From positions 1,054,001 through 1,118,000 of the forward strand of contig OX637340.1 of the NCBI GenBank assembly GCA_951799405.1: a DNA stretch of 64,000 nt, read 5' to 3'. This stretch comes from Agapetus fuscipes. Taxonomy: Eukaryota > Arthropoda > Insecta > Trichoptera > Glossosomatidae. A program made the translations under genes and the position numbers. The notes under the pieces are model-generated. The model had not been told where the DNA came from and did no database searches. It saw only the letters and a list, made by a program, of their open reading frames with translations. This document shows, piece by piece, positions 45,256-57,568 of this stretch (positions within the stretch are counted from its first letter, which is position 1; each line of letters begins with the position of its first letter).

Positions 45256-45687
45256 TAAAAGATGATATCAAATATAATGTCTTTTGAAGGGATTAGTCAT
45301 AGCTCTTGTCTATAAGTCCTCATTACAGGTAACACCGAGGGAGGAAGCACTTGACAATATCTCAAATTGGCAGATGCGCCGAGTCAATTTAATGGAATTG
45401 TTTATCGGAGGGCACAGAAGTACCAAGAGGGGGAGTTGGTTTTCCCTTTTGGGCGACAAGCGACCAACTAATCTGCCAATTAGTCGCCGAGTCCGCACCA
45501 CGTTTCTCCTACGTTAGGCTGGCCGCGCTCTCGCAGCAGATACGGCGTGTAGCCACAAATACGTGAACAAGGAAAGTGCCTGCGTGCACATTACAAGGGA
45601 ATTGAATCTCAGCTTTGGTAGCAAAAAAAAAGATTTGGTAGCAAAAAGAAAGAAAAAAAAAGAAAAAAAAATCTTTTCTACACGGAT

Positions 45688-45995
45688 AGTTCCTTGACTT
45701 ATAGGAGTATAGACTTATATAGTTCCTTGACTTATAGGTTGGTATGCGGCTGACCACCCATGCTGTAACAATGGTTCACTTTGCCAATGTCACCCCTGCC
45801 TCAGAGAAGGACGGAAAGAGTTGCAGCGTTGCAGGGTGTATGTCCATTTGAGATTTGGTTTTTATGTTGTAGGTGCACATGCGGCATGTGCAAGCGCGAA
45901 CTTGTACGTGTCTGGTTGTAAAAATGCATGTTATGTGAATCTCCAATGTAACATATCTTTGAAATTTAGATTAGATTAGATTAGATTACGTAGAT
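45688..45995 (+). mobile_element. LINE-A 3' UTR copy with TACACGGAT target duplication
   Basis: The start TAGTTCCTTGACTTATAG is duplicated in tandem (45687 and 45719). The UTR ends in four TTAGA units. TACACGGAT occurs just before (45679-45687) and just after (45996-46004), marking a 9-bp target-site duplication. Confidence 0.7.
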
Positions 45996-46230
45996 TACAC
46001 GGATGTATACATAATGATGTAAGAGGATAGGATATAAAAAGACCAATTAATGTGCCTAGGTGTTACAACAAATGCGGTGGTGGAGATCCAAGCTTTTTCT
46101 AAATACATAGTATCACAACTAATGACATCGATGCGTATTCCTATCAGATGCAGCAAACCCAAATCTAGTAGGTAGTTGATTTCTATAGCTTCATGCCAAG
46201 AATATTCTAAATGAATAAAATCAATTCATA

Positions 46231-46375
46231 GATTAAGTTGCAAAGATGTATTGACATTTATGGCTCACATTTAATGCGTGCGCACAAAGAGACACATGTA
46301 TATTCGCGCTTACACATGTTGCATATGTAGCTACATACAAAATAAACTAAACCTTACACGAACTTTGCAACTCTA
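46231..46375 (-). mobile_element. LINE-A-related 3' UTR, divergent subfamily, antisense
   Basis: GATTAAGTTGCAAAGATGTA, GCGCACAAAGAGACACATGT and ACATACAAAATAAACTAAACC. The upstream half is missing. Confidence 0.5.
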
Positions 46376-47647
46376 TACGTAACAGATTTTCTTAATTCTG
46401 TGTTGAAAAAAAAAAAAAACATCAATTTCACTTTTGCTGATCAATTATAAACATAGCAAAACATAATTAATTTATTGCAAACGCTCACAAGATGTTCGCA
46501 CATAACTCTCGGGCAGCATGCTGGTGATTTGACTCGGCACTCCGCACCCTCCCCGGAATGCAGTAACGACTATCTTTGGCTAGGTGCACAGTGGAAGCGG
46601 CGGCCGCTCGCTTTGTGCGCGGTGAGAATTCCTCGCGGGCTGCGGCAAATTGCAGACACACAATTAGGGCAAACAATCCGGGGTAATTTTTGCGATTGTG
46701 CTTTCCAATAACTAGATGTACCTACTCAAAACCAACAACGGCCAATTTGTTGCTACGATAATGTATTGGAATAGGCACTTGCGTGTCGATTAATTGCACC
46801 ATAAAAGGAATACCAGGTTTATTTCAAAATCCCTTGGTATCTCAAGGTTTAGGTAATATATATAAATAAGAATAATGCCTTTACGTTGTGGGGAAGTAAC
46901 AAAAACATGACCTTTTATGAATGTTTATATCATTAAGATTCAAATTATGTTAATGCTGTTTTTTCCTTGATAGAAACATAACATTTTTATGAAACAATCA
47001 AAATCTTACAATATTGTTAAAGTACATTTAATTAAGTAGGAAGAAGGTACAAACGTAAGTAAACCAAAATAAAATAATATTTTTTCTTTCTTTCGCATGT
47101 GTTAAAGACCAATGATTGAAGATATATATACGTAGAAGTGAAAGATTTGACGGTGTCAGTTTTTGAACACTGGAACCGTTCAAGTCATAAAAAATACACT
47201 GAGATAGCGGCAAAAAATGACAAATCGTAAACTACAAATTTATTTGTTTGCATAGGACGGATACACAACGGGTATATTTGTAAGGACAGATTCTTACGGC
47301 GGCGACAAACACACGGGGGCGCTTGTTAAAATACCGATCGGCCTAAAAAAAATAAACACCAAGAAAGGGAAGCTTGTTTGCGGAAGATTTACCTCTGAAT
47401 TTACACTGCCGCCACCGTGAGCCACCACGAGCGAGAAGTTTGCTCAACTCGAGCCAAGTTGCTAACAGCCTCATTCGTAGACGTCAACTAAAATATAATA
47501 TCGTCATTCATCCGGCGCAGCATGTTCAGTTTTTTTTTTTAAATCTTACTTCTTCTTCTTCTTTTTGTGCCACTTCTATTGAAGATCGGCGATCATCATG
47601 GCTATTTTGACTTTGGATGCAGGAAACAGGGACTTGGTGATTCTGCC
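46376..47647. other. No gene supported
   Basis: GC-rich patches at 46490-46640 and 47390-47480 read openly on both strands without recognisable domains. A motif at 47573-47612 (TTGAAGATCGGCGATCATCA) is echoed at 63617. Confidence 0.35.
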
Positions 47648-47907
47648 GAACCACTGACAAAGTATGTATACAAAGAAAGTGTGAAAGGAAAAAGAGGGAA
47701 GGGACGACCGAGAAAAGTATGGAGTGATCAGATTGAGGAGATTGTGAAAGAATGGGATATACAAAGTGAGCGTAAAAGAAGAAAATGCATGAAAAAGGTG
47801 ATGGATATGAAGGAATTGAAAGAGGTATGTCAGGATAGGAAAAAATGGAGGCAACTCTGCAGAGGCTCTGGCCACCCCTAGCGGAATGGCGACAGAGTTA
47901 CAGTTAC
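47648..47907 (+). pseudogene. C-terminal fragment of LINE-B polyprotein
   Basis: YVYKESVKGKRGKGRPRKVW, then SDQIEEIVKEWDIQSERKRR and KKWRQLCRGSGHP with stop at 47879-47881. Same family as 4530-4783, here with the frame intact. The short 3' UTR ends GAGTTACAGTTAC. Confidence 0.7.
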
Positions 47908-48075
47908 TGTCGCGTCCCTGAGGTCTCCTCCCCTCAATCTTACCCAGTGTGAAAAGATGAAGGAGACGGTATTTCTTATTTTCCAAAATGTGACCGAAGT
48001 ACATCAGTTTTCTCTGCTTAATGGTTGGCAGAAGCTCCTTTTAAGTGCGCATTCGTTGGAGGACTTCTTCATTCA
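47908..48075 (-). pseudogene. C-terminal fragment of another non-LTR retrotransposon (LINE-E), abutting LINE-B
   Basis: On the minus strand it reads EVLQRMRT, stop, then ELLPTIKQRKLMYFGHILEN and KYRLLHLFTLGKIEGRR. This is the RxxLxYFGHIxR...GKIEGRRxxGR tail of a LINE. One in-frame stop shows decay. It ends where the LINE-B 3' UTR begins, so one element inserted at the edge of the other. Confidence 0.65.
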
Positions 48076-48382
48076 TAAATCTTACTACTTACTTTTAATC
48101 ATCACTATACTTTTTGTGAAACTTTCGTACTCTATGCTTAATCCCTCTTCGTTCCCTTCGGGTATATACGAGTATGTGTCAGAAGGACAACACAGCACAT
48201 GGAACCTCATACAAGCCCATACATATATTCTTGAAAGTGGAGTAAGGCCTTCCCGTGAAGTTGAAAGTTTGTTGATGTTTCTGAACTTTATAGCATACCC
48301 CGGATGGCAATTGTTTCTGTTTATACTCGTGCATGCATTGAAAGAAGCTGTGATCAGTGGTCAAAATGCTATATTATTTTTG

Positions 48383-48562
48383 GATGACGTCTTAAGTGAG
48401 TGCTGTTCTTGTGTGCAATTACACCTAAACAGACCTCTCGAGTTTTCCGTCGTTATCACAAAGCACCACACTAGAGATGTCTGGATGGACCTGTTGATAA
48501 CTAATCTCTAGTAACGGCAGACGAATTTTTCAACCCTGCAAATAGCATATTTGAAAAAAAAA
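48383..48562 (-). mobile_element. SINE-2a, antisense, diverged and truncated
   Basis: GTGAGTGCTGTTCTTGTGTG, GATGGACCTGTTGATAACTA and GAATTTTTCAACCCTGCAAA follow the order of the antisense SINE-2a at 41891. The head is lost. Confidence 0.55.
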
Positions 48563-49239
48563 AGTTTGTTCTGTGCTTAAGCGTGTCTGCTACGCTAAGA
48601 TATTCGGTAGACTTGGCAATGACTATGAATAACACAGTTGAAGATTTGGATTGGGAGCGCGATAGAGCGCCATTATCCATGGCGGGAATGCACAGAATGC
48701 AAATTAGCAGATTGGACCAATTAAGCAAAGTTTCGTTGAATCTATGCTATGCCAATCTTATAATACTACAAATTATTCGAATGTAAGGAAAGAATTCCTT
48801 TATCTCTTTTAAATACATTAGCTTAGTTGTGAAGTTTCATCGATCGATTTATTGATATAACCAAGGTCGGAACTTTCTATTTGACAACTTCAAGCAGCGT
48901 TTGAATAATTGAAACGCCTCGGTTCAATTTACATGTAAAGAAATATTTATTACATTTCCCTTTGAAGAATCAGACAAATGTATGTAACTATGTCATTATT
49001 AGGAATCCATTAACAAATTTATTTGATAAACAAATTACTAAGGTAAAATGTTAACTACCAAACATTAACAATCTAATATTTATGATTAATCGAATTCTGA
49101 GCCCATGGTGACGAGGATATCTATAGGCAACGTATCTCATATCATCGTAATAAAATTCGGAACTGATGTTCCATTTCTAAACAGACAAAAATCATGGGTC
49201 TATCTAACTAGTGTCCTAAGCAACTTTCTTAACTGCTTT
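48563..49239. other. No gene recognised
   Basis: Open frames without motifs. Confidence 0.35.
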
Positions 49240-49440
49240 ATGAAAGGCTGTATCCTCTTATTCTCGGAGCCTGCTTCTGGGAGGTGGATGCCCATCTTTT
49301 CTTCCATCGCGTGTGTGGTCTGTTAGGGTTGTAATCCCATCTACTATTTTTCTTACTAGGTACTCTATCCAGACCGGCTCTTTGAGGCGATTTCTCCAGA
49401 AATGTCATCTTGCTGTTCGTCATCCAACAACATCTTCTAC
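49240..49440 (-). pseudogene. Decayed LINE C-terminal fragment
   Basis: The minus strand contains RTARWHFWRNRLKEPVW and, in a second frame, NRPHTRWKKRWAS. These resemble the RWAGHVxR and RPxTRWxDD tail motifs of non-LTR polyproteins. The frame changes between the two motifs. Confidence 0.4.
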
Positions 49441-49742
49441 ATCACAGGTTCTCCCAATACTAATCAATAACAAAATATAAGTTGAGCAACCTTTATGATA
49501 ATGGATTTCTTGTTTTGCCCACGGTACATCTGGTTCAAAGCTTTAAAGGTTGGAAAGGCACATAGAAAGTTTTTTCTACAGGAGCGAAAGGAGGAAAGCA
49601 TGAAGAAGAATAATGCTCAACACCTGGGAGTATTAAATCACAATTCGGTTGTCTGTCGCGCGGGTTGCGCAAGTACGTAACAAGTGTGATACCGTTGTCA
49701 TTGTTCTCGCGAAGAGAAAGCAGCCAGTTCCACCAGAACAAA

Positions 49743-49845
49743 GCACTTCACTTTTAAACTCAACCATAGCGTTTAACGAAAAAACGTATAGCAATTGAGA
49801 CAGCGCAACTAGTAAGCGTTTTATTTTTGATACAGCTCTGTGATT
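49743..49845. mobile_element. MITE-1 fragment
   Basis: CTTTTAAACTCAACCATAGC, the hinge CGCAACTAGTAAGCGTTTTA. The right outer arm is missing. Confidence 0.5.
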
Positions 49846-50475
49846 GTTAGGTACAGATCGTCTGCCTACGCAAGTAGAGTGTCGACTGTCTCGTCTGGCA
49901 GTGTGGTAATACAGACAGACGATTATTTTAATGCACAAGCCGTAAATCTCACACTGACACACAAATCAAGAGCCATGACGTCCCCAATAGCGCAACGACT
50001 TTCACATCATTGTCTCGACTGCGTAAGCGAGTACCGACAATAAAACACAACGTCGCGATTAACATTCAACGCAAAATATCTAATAAATAAAATACGAAGG
50101 CAACTTATGAAAATCTCTTTACTACTATAGTTGGCCTGAAAATTAAAAATGTATTACACTTTTCAGATATGAGACGAACCGTTATGGGAGAACTTAAATA
50201 TTATTCTCGACGTTTTGCAGGCATCGTAGTCAACATCTTCAAAGGCGCCCTTTCTGCATGACGATTGAGGATTACTTAATTATTTAAGCCATTTAACTTG
50301 AAATTGGGGGGAAAAATGTGAATTGTCAAAAATGAATGATTAGGTACGTTGAATCATTGCTAAGGACCTTAGTTCCGAATCTGATCGGCACCTACTGTCG
50401 CTTTATTCCGTACGAAACAAAATTTCACTTTTTTATTAGGACAAAAAGTACTACAATATAAGTGTTTTTAGGCTT
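49846..50475. other. No gene recognised
   Basis: No recognisable gene or repeat. Confidence 0.35.
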
Positions 50476-50490
50476 TCACGGCCGGCTTCA

Positions 50491-50607
50491 GATGATGATG
50501 ATGATGTCTCCATCCTTCCGGGCTTGTAGACCATGTTCAAAAGCAGCCTACAATTATTGAACATACATCTACAAGCCCGGAAGGATGGAGACATCATCAT
50601 CATCATC
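50491..50607. repeat. Perfect 40-base inverted repeat ending in (GAT)n/(ATC)n
   Basis: 50491-50530 and 50568-50607 are exact reverse complements: five GAT units plus GTCTCCATCCTTCCGGGCTT and TGTAGA against their complement. The stem continues imperfectly inward (CATGTTCAA/TTGAACAT). The RNA of either strand would fold into a long hairpin. Confidence 0.8.
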
Positions 50608-50999
50608 AGTACTACAATATTTTGTAGGTAGATTGAAAGCATGAATCAGAAGTAGGTGCAGATAGTAATTGTTTGAAATCAATTATTTTATGTATGTGAA
50701 CAAGTTATTCTATGTGAAACCTACCTTTGTTTCTGGCGCAACGCAATAATTTAGTACATAGTAGGTAGTTTATAATTCAGTGTTCGCAGGTAACTAACTA
50801 TTACTAAGACAATCGTACGTAGAGTCATAAACAAGCGGAAGCGCTCCGCGGCTGATTGTGCCATACAATAGGATATAAGTAATTTGTGAACAAACATTTG
50901 ATGTCCAATTAAGTCAGACCATACAAATGCCCTAACTAATATTACCCTAGTGTATTTGCTAGCTCAGGTATATCAATTTGAAGTAAGTACTTCATCCAT
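50608..50999. other. No gene recognised
   Basis: AT-rich interval. Confidence 0.35.
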
Positions 51000-51143
51000 A
51001 CTCGTACAACTAAACGTTGAAACTCAGCCATAATATTTTATCAAAAAAATATGGTTAACTAACACGCTCGTTAGAGGCAGTGTTTTAGTTTACATACTTA
51101 TTTTGGTAAATATGCACTACAGTTGGGTTTATACTTGGGACAC
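51000..51143. mobile_element. MITE-1 copy, degenerate
   Basis: GTTGAAACTCAGCCATAATA on the left. The hinge is CGCTCGTTAGAGGCAGTG. TTTTGGTAAATATGCACTAC and GTTTATACTTGGGACACAG follow on the right. Confidence 0.55.
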
Positions 51144-53063
51144 AGTATACTTAACCACGTCGACTAACGAATAAAAGTTGTCAAAACAATATTATACACA
51201 AATTATAAATTTAAAGTAGATATTTATTGATTTACAATTACTTCGTCAGACAATGAGCAAATGTTGTACGTGGTCTGTTTTATTATATAGATGTAATATT
51301 TGGAACTTCTTTAACCTAGGTTCACCAAATGAACTGATTGAAAGCATTTGAAAGGTGTATCTATCGCCGAATACTCAAAGCTTGGGTGGAAGTCTCATCA
51401 CCACAGTAATTCTTACCTACCGAATATCGGTAATATTTGCATGAAGACTAAATCTAAAATAACTAAGGGAGTGGACCCGACAGGACACATAAAGAAGAAG
51501 ATTGATTTACAATATTTAAATAGAAGGGTGGTCCTCTAAGATGAAAGTACATCACTTTTATCTCTTTGTTGAATATCGTTTTACCTTATTTATTTTTTTG
51601 GTTCCTAGAGGACCTATTTTTTAGTTCTCATCAAGCGAAAAATTCATTGATTGTTGGGCTTAACTCTAAAGCAACGATACAAATACAACATTATATCGAT
51701 GGGTTAAATCCTCAACCATATTAACGCAGGTAGATAAAACATTTTCATACCACATTAATAATGTACCTGCACAGGTATACACTACTCCACCTACCTACAC
51801 ACAAAAAACAGTGTTTGGTTTTCTAATACACTTTATAATTTCATTACAAGCAACAGTGGCTAGAAAAGTTCATCGACCGTTTGATTATAAAGTTGATACA
51901 ATCAACACACCACTTAGTTACTATTAAATTGGTTTGCTTGGTTTGAGTGGTCGGTAACTCGTATTTCAATTCCAGCGTGTGTTTAGTACTGTGTGGTGTA
52001 CAGCTTATTAACTGTGACAGACAAACAAAATATCACACTGCATTCCGCGGCGCATTGTGATTGTGGAAAAGTAGTAAAAGGGGGAAACACATTGCATTAC
52101 CCGCGCAATGAGAAGTGCAGTATGTGGGTAGGTGCAAGTTAGCTCACTTCATGCGGAACGGAAATAATTCATTGCTGGATCTGCAATGCGTTAGATTTGA
52201 TCAGCATGCATGCGGTCATGTCATATGTGAGAAAGCAGACGAAAAATTCAAATGCGAACAAATTATATTCCAGGAGCGCCAATATGGACATTCAGGAATC
52301 TATATCAAAACAACAACAACAACAAAAAGGTTTCGAGAAAATGAAAACGGGTGTTCACGAGAGCCTTCTTCAAGTCCCTTGTAACATAGTTGTGGATTGG
52401 AAATCGAGTAGTGAATGGTGAGTATGTAAGTTTTTACAAGATCTGACGTAGTTTGTCCGGTGATCCCGCGCATTTTGAAACCGGATCCTAACCACAACCG
52501 GACCGAGTGAAAAGGGGGTAAAAATGATTTTCAATCAGTAACAAAGTATGACACATTTTAAATTCTACAAAATACTAATTAAAATAAGATTTGTAAGCGA
52601 TTGTGAGAGTATGGGCACCATGGCCGTTAACGGCGCAAGATTCCTGGACGATTGTGGTGCGGGAGACCCTGAACTTTCAAGGCTTGTGAATCGGATTAAG
52701 TACGTAGGAAAGTTTGCGATTGCACAATATAAAAGCATAATAATGATGTGTAGTTATTTAGAGGACCACAAAAAAACATACAATGTAATGAAGAAAGAAT
52801 GCCAATAATTGAAGAACGGATGTGGAAGACCCATTTCGGGTCGTGGCGCCACAAAGCAAAGAGATAACTAGACACTCATTTGATCTTCGCTGATAGTAAA
52901 GATTACATAATTAAGATTCAAATTGCCATAATATTAGGACAAGTAAACGAGCATGATCATAATTGAGCATAAGCAGTAGTAAAAGCCATAAGAGAAGATT
53001 CAAATTAAACGTTAAAGACACCTTACGGCGGGTAGCATAAAATATAATATCGTCTGCTGCATC
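51144..53063. other. No gene supported
   Basis: Several open frames of 60-90 codons lack known motifs. The one at 52548-52808 has a balanced composition but no recognised domain (see rejected items). Confidence 0.35.
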
Positions 53064-53185
53064 CCAAGTACTAAACGCTACCGGTAAACTCAACCACATC
53101 GTTTCTCCGAGAATGTGTGGAAATGGAAACTCTTCCTAGAGGCGATGTTTCATTTAAATATGTAGTTGGAGTTGAACGTTCAGTC
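53064..53185. mobile_element. MITE-1 copy, degenerate
   Basis: CCCAAGTACTAAACGC and GGTAAACTCAACCACATCG on the left, hinge TCCTAGAGGCGATGTTTC, right arm GTTGGAGTTGAACG. Confidence 0.5.
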
Positions 53186-53255
53186 ACTGGTGTGCAATTG
53201 AAGCACCGGCGACATTGTGGGGCGTCATTAAGCAGCTATTGACTGCGCACAGAGT

Positions 53256-53319
53256 GTATGGAGGGCCCAAGGTCTGTCTGACGCCGGCAATGCACGGGGA
53301 AGACCTCGGCCCTCCATAC
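53256..53319. repeat. GC-rich stem-loop
   Basis: GTATGGAGGGCC (53256-53267) pairs exactly with GGCCCTCCATAC (53308-53319). The stem continues with AGGTCT/AGACCT after a small bulge, around a loop of about 25 bases. Confidence 0.6.
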
Positions 53320-54754
53320 GCGGCGACTAGCCTCATTAATCCATATTCATTTCATCGTCGCCTCTTACACGGCTCTGTACACAGACTGTTTTATGTAGTG
53401 ATTTGCATGAGAGTAATAGTGATGCGCGATATATACGACTCAGATCACCAAGTTGTCTTGTTTTTTTGCCAATCACCTTTCTAATGTGTCTTAATTCTTT
53501 ACTAGTTCACTTATACTCAGTTGATCAAGGAAAATATGAGTAAAATAACTAGGTACAAATGACTCACATAATTACGAATACAAAGAAATTCTAACGTCAC
53601 ACACCAGGTTGCCAAGCAATGCTTAAAAAATGTATAGTAAGAACTCAAATCACATGGATTTGATACGTTTGCCCGCCGAAAACAATAGAATTTCAAATTT
53701 GTGCCGAGTCCACTAGTTGCAAAGTTAAAGACATTCAGTTGATAAACAACATTGAATCCAAATATATTGCTTATGTCGTAGTATTTTCTAGAAAAACGGC
53801 TGAGACCACATCAATTAAATTCATACACAGGAAAATAATTTCAACTGAATGAGAAACTATGCTGAAAAGCAGGTGGGGTTTCGTGTATCTCAATGAAAAC
53901 AGTCACGCATATTTCAAAAGACACAATTTTCACCATCGCTAGAATAATAAAGTAATATTGTGTCATCTTCAACAGCCACGATCTCCGCAGTTTATGAGTA
54001 AGTATTAAAGTGCCTGCTTGTTCTAATAGTTCATCCTCTGACAGGTTAGTCGAGACCCAAGACCTTGACGTGGATACAAAAGACGAGCAGCGAATACAAT
54101 ATCACGACGTTATGTGTCTGGTTTATAATTATGCGCGTATCATCGCGACACAAGATTTAATCAAAGCTGTCTGCTCGCGTGATGGAGCTATGACTTTTTT
54201 GTGGCCTCATATAAACGGGAACATGCTTCTAAATTTGCATTTGCATATTCTATTGTGTGTGCCTCCATACATCAAGATCACATAGCAGACATCTGAACAT
54301 GAAAATATTCTCCATTGTAATTAAAATGTTACGTAATGAATACGTGGATACTCGAGCAACACACAAAAAATGTATGGGTGAACGCACGTACATGGATAAC
54401 ATAAAAGGCGTTCATGGTAAAACAAAAACCCTCAAAGTTAATGGATTGTCCAAGTTAAAGTGACCAAAAGAAGAATTGACATTAAACCTTTTCGAGCTGC
54501 AAGTTGAAAATCATAGGAGTTGGTTCACAAAAATGGCAAAATTGTCGTAGATACTCAATAAGACAAAGGAGTATCACACTTATTACTAATGTAATAAAGC
54601 GGATCATCATCTTCATCTCATTGTTCTTTCTTAGAGGTTGGAAAGCATCAAATATATTTTGACTTCCTGGTGGTCTCACGAAACAAGGATCGACCGCACC
54701 ACTTATAGCATTACAACAATGATACTTGTCATCTGAAAATTAAGTCATCGTCAT
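53320..54754. other. No gene recognised
   Basis: No supported feature in this 1.4-kb stretch. Confidence 0.35.
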
Positions 54755-54777
54755 CATTGGCTCTTCAGTCCAGAGTG

Positions 54778-54870
54778 GGTTTTATCTCCACGAGGAGTTG
54801 CCTCCACCTTTCCCTCTCCAACACTTCTCGACGGCAATCGGTCACATCTAGAGCTCGCAGGTCCCTTTTC
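54778..54870 (-). pseudogene. LINE C-terminal fragment
   Basis: On the minus strand: KRDLRALDVTDCRREV and ERERWRQLLVEIKP, then a stop. This resembles the D(R)xxWRxLV end of non-LTR polyproteins. A short AT-rich region with ATGATGACGATGA follows as a possible tail. Confidence 0.45.
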
Positions 54871-55749
54871 ACCCCATAACTTTGACCTCCCAAAACTTTT
54901 TCTGCCACTATTTTTTAGAGTAGGTACATCATTTTGTATTGTTGACGTATCCTTCATGCTTTCGACGTGCACTAACCATTTTAATCTGCATGTTTAGATA
55001 TTATGTTCGGTAATTTCTCAAATCTAAGTACCACTCGAAATTTTCTGGTGTTTCACTTACGAGCACGTGTTCAAGAATGCACGTAAGTTGCTGAAATAGA
55101 TGCGAGACATGCACACCGGAAGCATATCACTGCAGCACCATGTTGAGGAACGTTGAAACAAATTATGAGAAGATTAAATTAAACGAGGCTCCATCAAATA
55201 CGCGTGAAAACCGCTTACGAAGGTAAAGAGAGGAGCGAGCAGCATAAAGGGGCATTCGCGAGCGCTTTGTGGGCCAATAAAACCCGGTTATGATCGGCAA
55301 GCGGCAAAACATATAATTAATATAAATAAGCCGTGGTGTTACGAGCGCAAGCAGCAAGCAAGGCAGGTTCTCCGCTTCTTCAGCCTGACAGTCTACTTAC
55401 AGGGAAAGCAGACCGAGACAGTAAGGATAGAACTTGTAGTTGGATGTATGAGCTCACAGACACGCTGCATTGTCCAAGCTCATGGTTTGATAATGAAATA
55501 TGCAGTCATCATTAATATAAAAAGGTGCAATATCATCATTGGCATACCGAGCAATTGGGCTGTTAAAAATTCAGCTATCAATTATTTGTACTCGGAAATC
55601 GAGTCGCCTTTTTCAAAATTCACTTTCTCATATAGGTAATTTTAAGCGTTCAGATCTAAACTCTAAATGCTGTCAAATCATTTAACATAATTTAACAGGC
55701 TATTCAACATTGTATTTGTACATGGCATAATTCCTAACCAGCCGTCCAA
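54871..55749. other. No gene recognised
   Basis: A GC-richer block at 55140-55320 has no recognised domain. Nothing else supported. Confidence 0.35.
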
Positions 55750-56145
55750 ATAAGTCCTACATACAGTCTGCTGCGTGTCCCGGAGATAGTAGAGTATAAA
55801 GTGTGCTTTATGGTATTTAACTCTCTCAGAGGAGCGGCCCCGTCTTATTTGACTGAACTGTGCGAGGTTGAGGAGATTGTTGGTAAGAGGTGCATCCTTC
55901 GCTCAGCGAGAGGTGATGCTATCAACAGGCTGAAAATACCACCTCGACGGAGCAAAAAGGGCTTTGGGGATAGGGCGTTTGGCTCAGCGGGACCGTTGTG
56001 CTGGAACCAGCTACCTATGAAGCTGAGGACGGAGACCGGTGAAGGAGTTAAAGACGTTCATGTTTTCTAAGAAGCAAGTGAAGTAGTGGTGACAAAGTGG
56101 CAAAGTGGAGCCACTAAACGACGCCCAAGAGTAAAAATATCCAGT
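55750..56145 (+). pseudogene. C-terminal end and 3' UTR of LINE-D
   Basis: The frame reads FNSLRGAAPSYLTELC, then RLKIPPRRSKKGFGDRAFGS, then AGPLCWNQLPMKLR. This is the APxYL...RxxxGDRAF...PxLWNxLP tail of CR1/Jockey-type LINEs. The stop lies just after HVF. The 3' UTR (GGAGCCACTAAACGACGCC) matches the fragment at 2586-2716. Confidence 0.7.
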
Positions 56146-56737
56146 CATAAAGAATCACTAAATGAAAGGATTTTTTTAAATTTAAACACTAGTGTAACAA
56201 AGCAAAACATCATCGTGCATTGATACAAATTTCAGTCTTTTAGTTAGTTTACTGTCTCTATCTGCGCCAGGTCTGAAGAGCTTTTAGTGTCTACGTCTGA
56301 ACAGGCAGCGCCTAGTGTAGAGTGGCGGCTCCTAGGCGGGATGACTCTGCCAAAACTGACGTCTAATGAGAGGGAGGCGGTAATTAAGATTATCAGGAAT
56401 CACGATGCCTTTCGCTCATTCAAATTTATTACAAGCAGATGAATTATTTTATTAGCGATAAATATTCAGCATCGCAGCACAAAAAATACCTTCGTGTCTA
56501 ATTTTAATCAATTGAAAACTGCCGAGGAATAATGTTAGAAGGTAATTTATTTTTTTCAAGAAACTAAAATGACTTTCAGTTGTCAACATAAATGTTTGAG
56601 CAAAAATAAAAAGAGCACGATCGAGAAATAATAGACATGAGGAAATTGTGAGAGTATATTAGCGATGTAGGTAGAAAGTAAACATGGACAAGATGTGTAA
56701 TTATTTAATGAAAATATCACGATTCAGACAAAGAATG
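56146..56737. other. No gene recognised
   Basis: AT-rich interval. Confidence 0.35.
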
Positions 56738-57058
56738 ACCGGTCCGTAGTCCAGTGGCAACACTTTGGACTCGTAAATGGAAGGTTGTGGGTTCAAATCC
56801 CGGCGGCACAAAAAAATATCATTTATATTTTCAAAAATGCTCTTCGCTGGGTTGAAAAATTCATAAAACCTTTACCAAAGACCGGTCACTAAAGGTTCAT
56901 CCAGCCTGACAGTAACTGGGTTTTGCTTGAGTATTAGCACTTTGTAGCGACGACCAAGCTCGTAAACACCTCTGCGGCACTACAACAAGTGTCATAGACC
57001 CCTAGAGTCTCTGAAATTTAGGGAGTCTGCCGCACAAGATTTCTTAAAAAAAAAAAAA
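56738..57058 (+). mobile_element. SINE-2b, sense, poly(A)-tailed
   Basis: GACCGGTCCGTAGTCCAGTGG (box A) and GGTTCAAATCC (box B), the shared body, then CACTACAACAAGTGTCATAG and CCTAGAGTCTCTGAAATTT and a poly(A) run at 57046-57058. Full length. Confidence 0.8.
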
Positions 57059-57196
57059 GAGTTGCGACCTGATGAGCGAAGGACAGACGGAGTAAGGGGC
57101 AGAGGTTAAAGGAGACCAAGGCTCAAATCTGGTTGTAGCGCCATTGAAGAAAAATAAAAAATAAAAACGTTCAAAGTAGGTGCTTTTTTACTGCTA

Positions 57197-57310
57197 TAAT
57201 CATCATCATCATGAGCTCGACAGCCCTGGGTGAGCTTAGGTTGAACCCAAGATTTTCCTCCACTCTCGCCTAGGCTCTTCAGCCACGTCCTCCAATAGAA
57301 AAACTAAAAG
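57197..57310 (-). mobile_element. Possible LINE 3' end, antisense
   Basis: ATCATCATCATCATGAGCTC followed by CACTCTCGCCTAGGCTCTTC looks like a LINE 3' end with an (ATG)n tail read in reverse. No protein motif is long enough to be sure. Confidence 0.3.
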
Positions 57311-57568
57311 GCTACAGTTCTAACGCTTAGCCAGAATCATTATTATGTAATCTAAATACATAGTCAAGTGGGTAAATAGAAGCAGGCGCTGTGCATTAGT
57401 TATTTCACGCGTACAAATATAATAATTTTATCACAATGCAAATGAGGCCCAGTATGCGGGCAAAGAACGATTAGCAGAAACACAGAACGAAGGCAAAGAT
57501 AAAGAAAAACAAATAGGCAGAACGAACGCCGGGCCGGTGATAGCTGATAACGACTCCGAGGTGTTTAA

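Noticed and set aside
47957..48511. 184-codon plus-strand open frame
   Set aside because: Its first part is the complement of a LINE-E fragment and its last part is an antisense SINE-2a. The frame is an accident of overlapping repeats.
52548..52808. 86-codon open frame as a gene
   Set aside because: No domain, no promoter context and no repeat match. Length is unremarkable for this much DNA.
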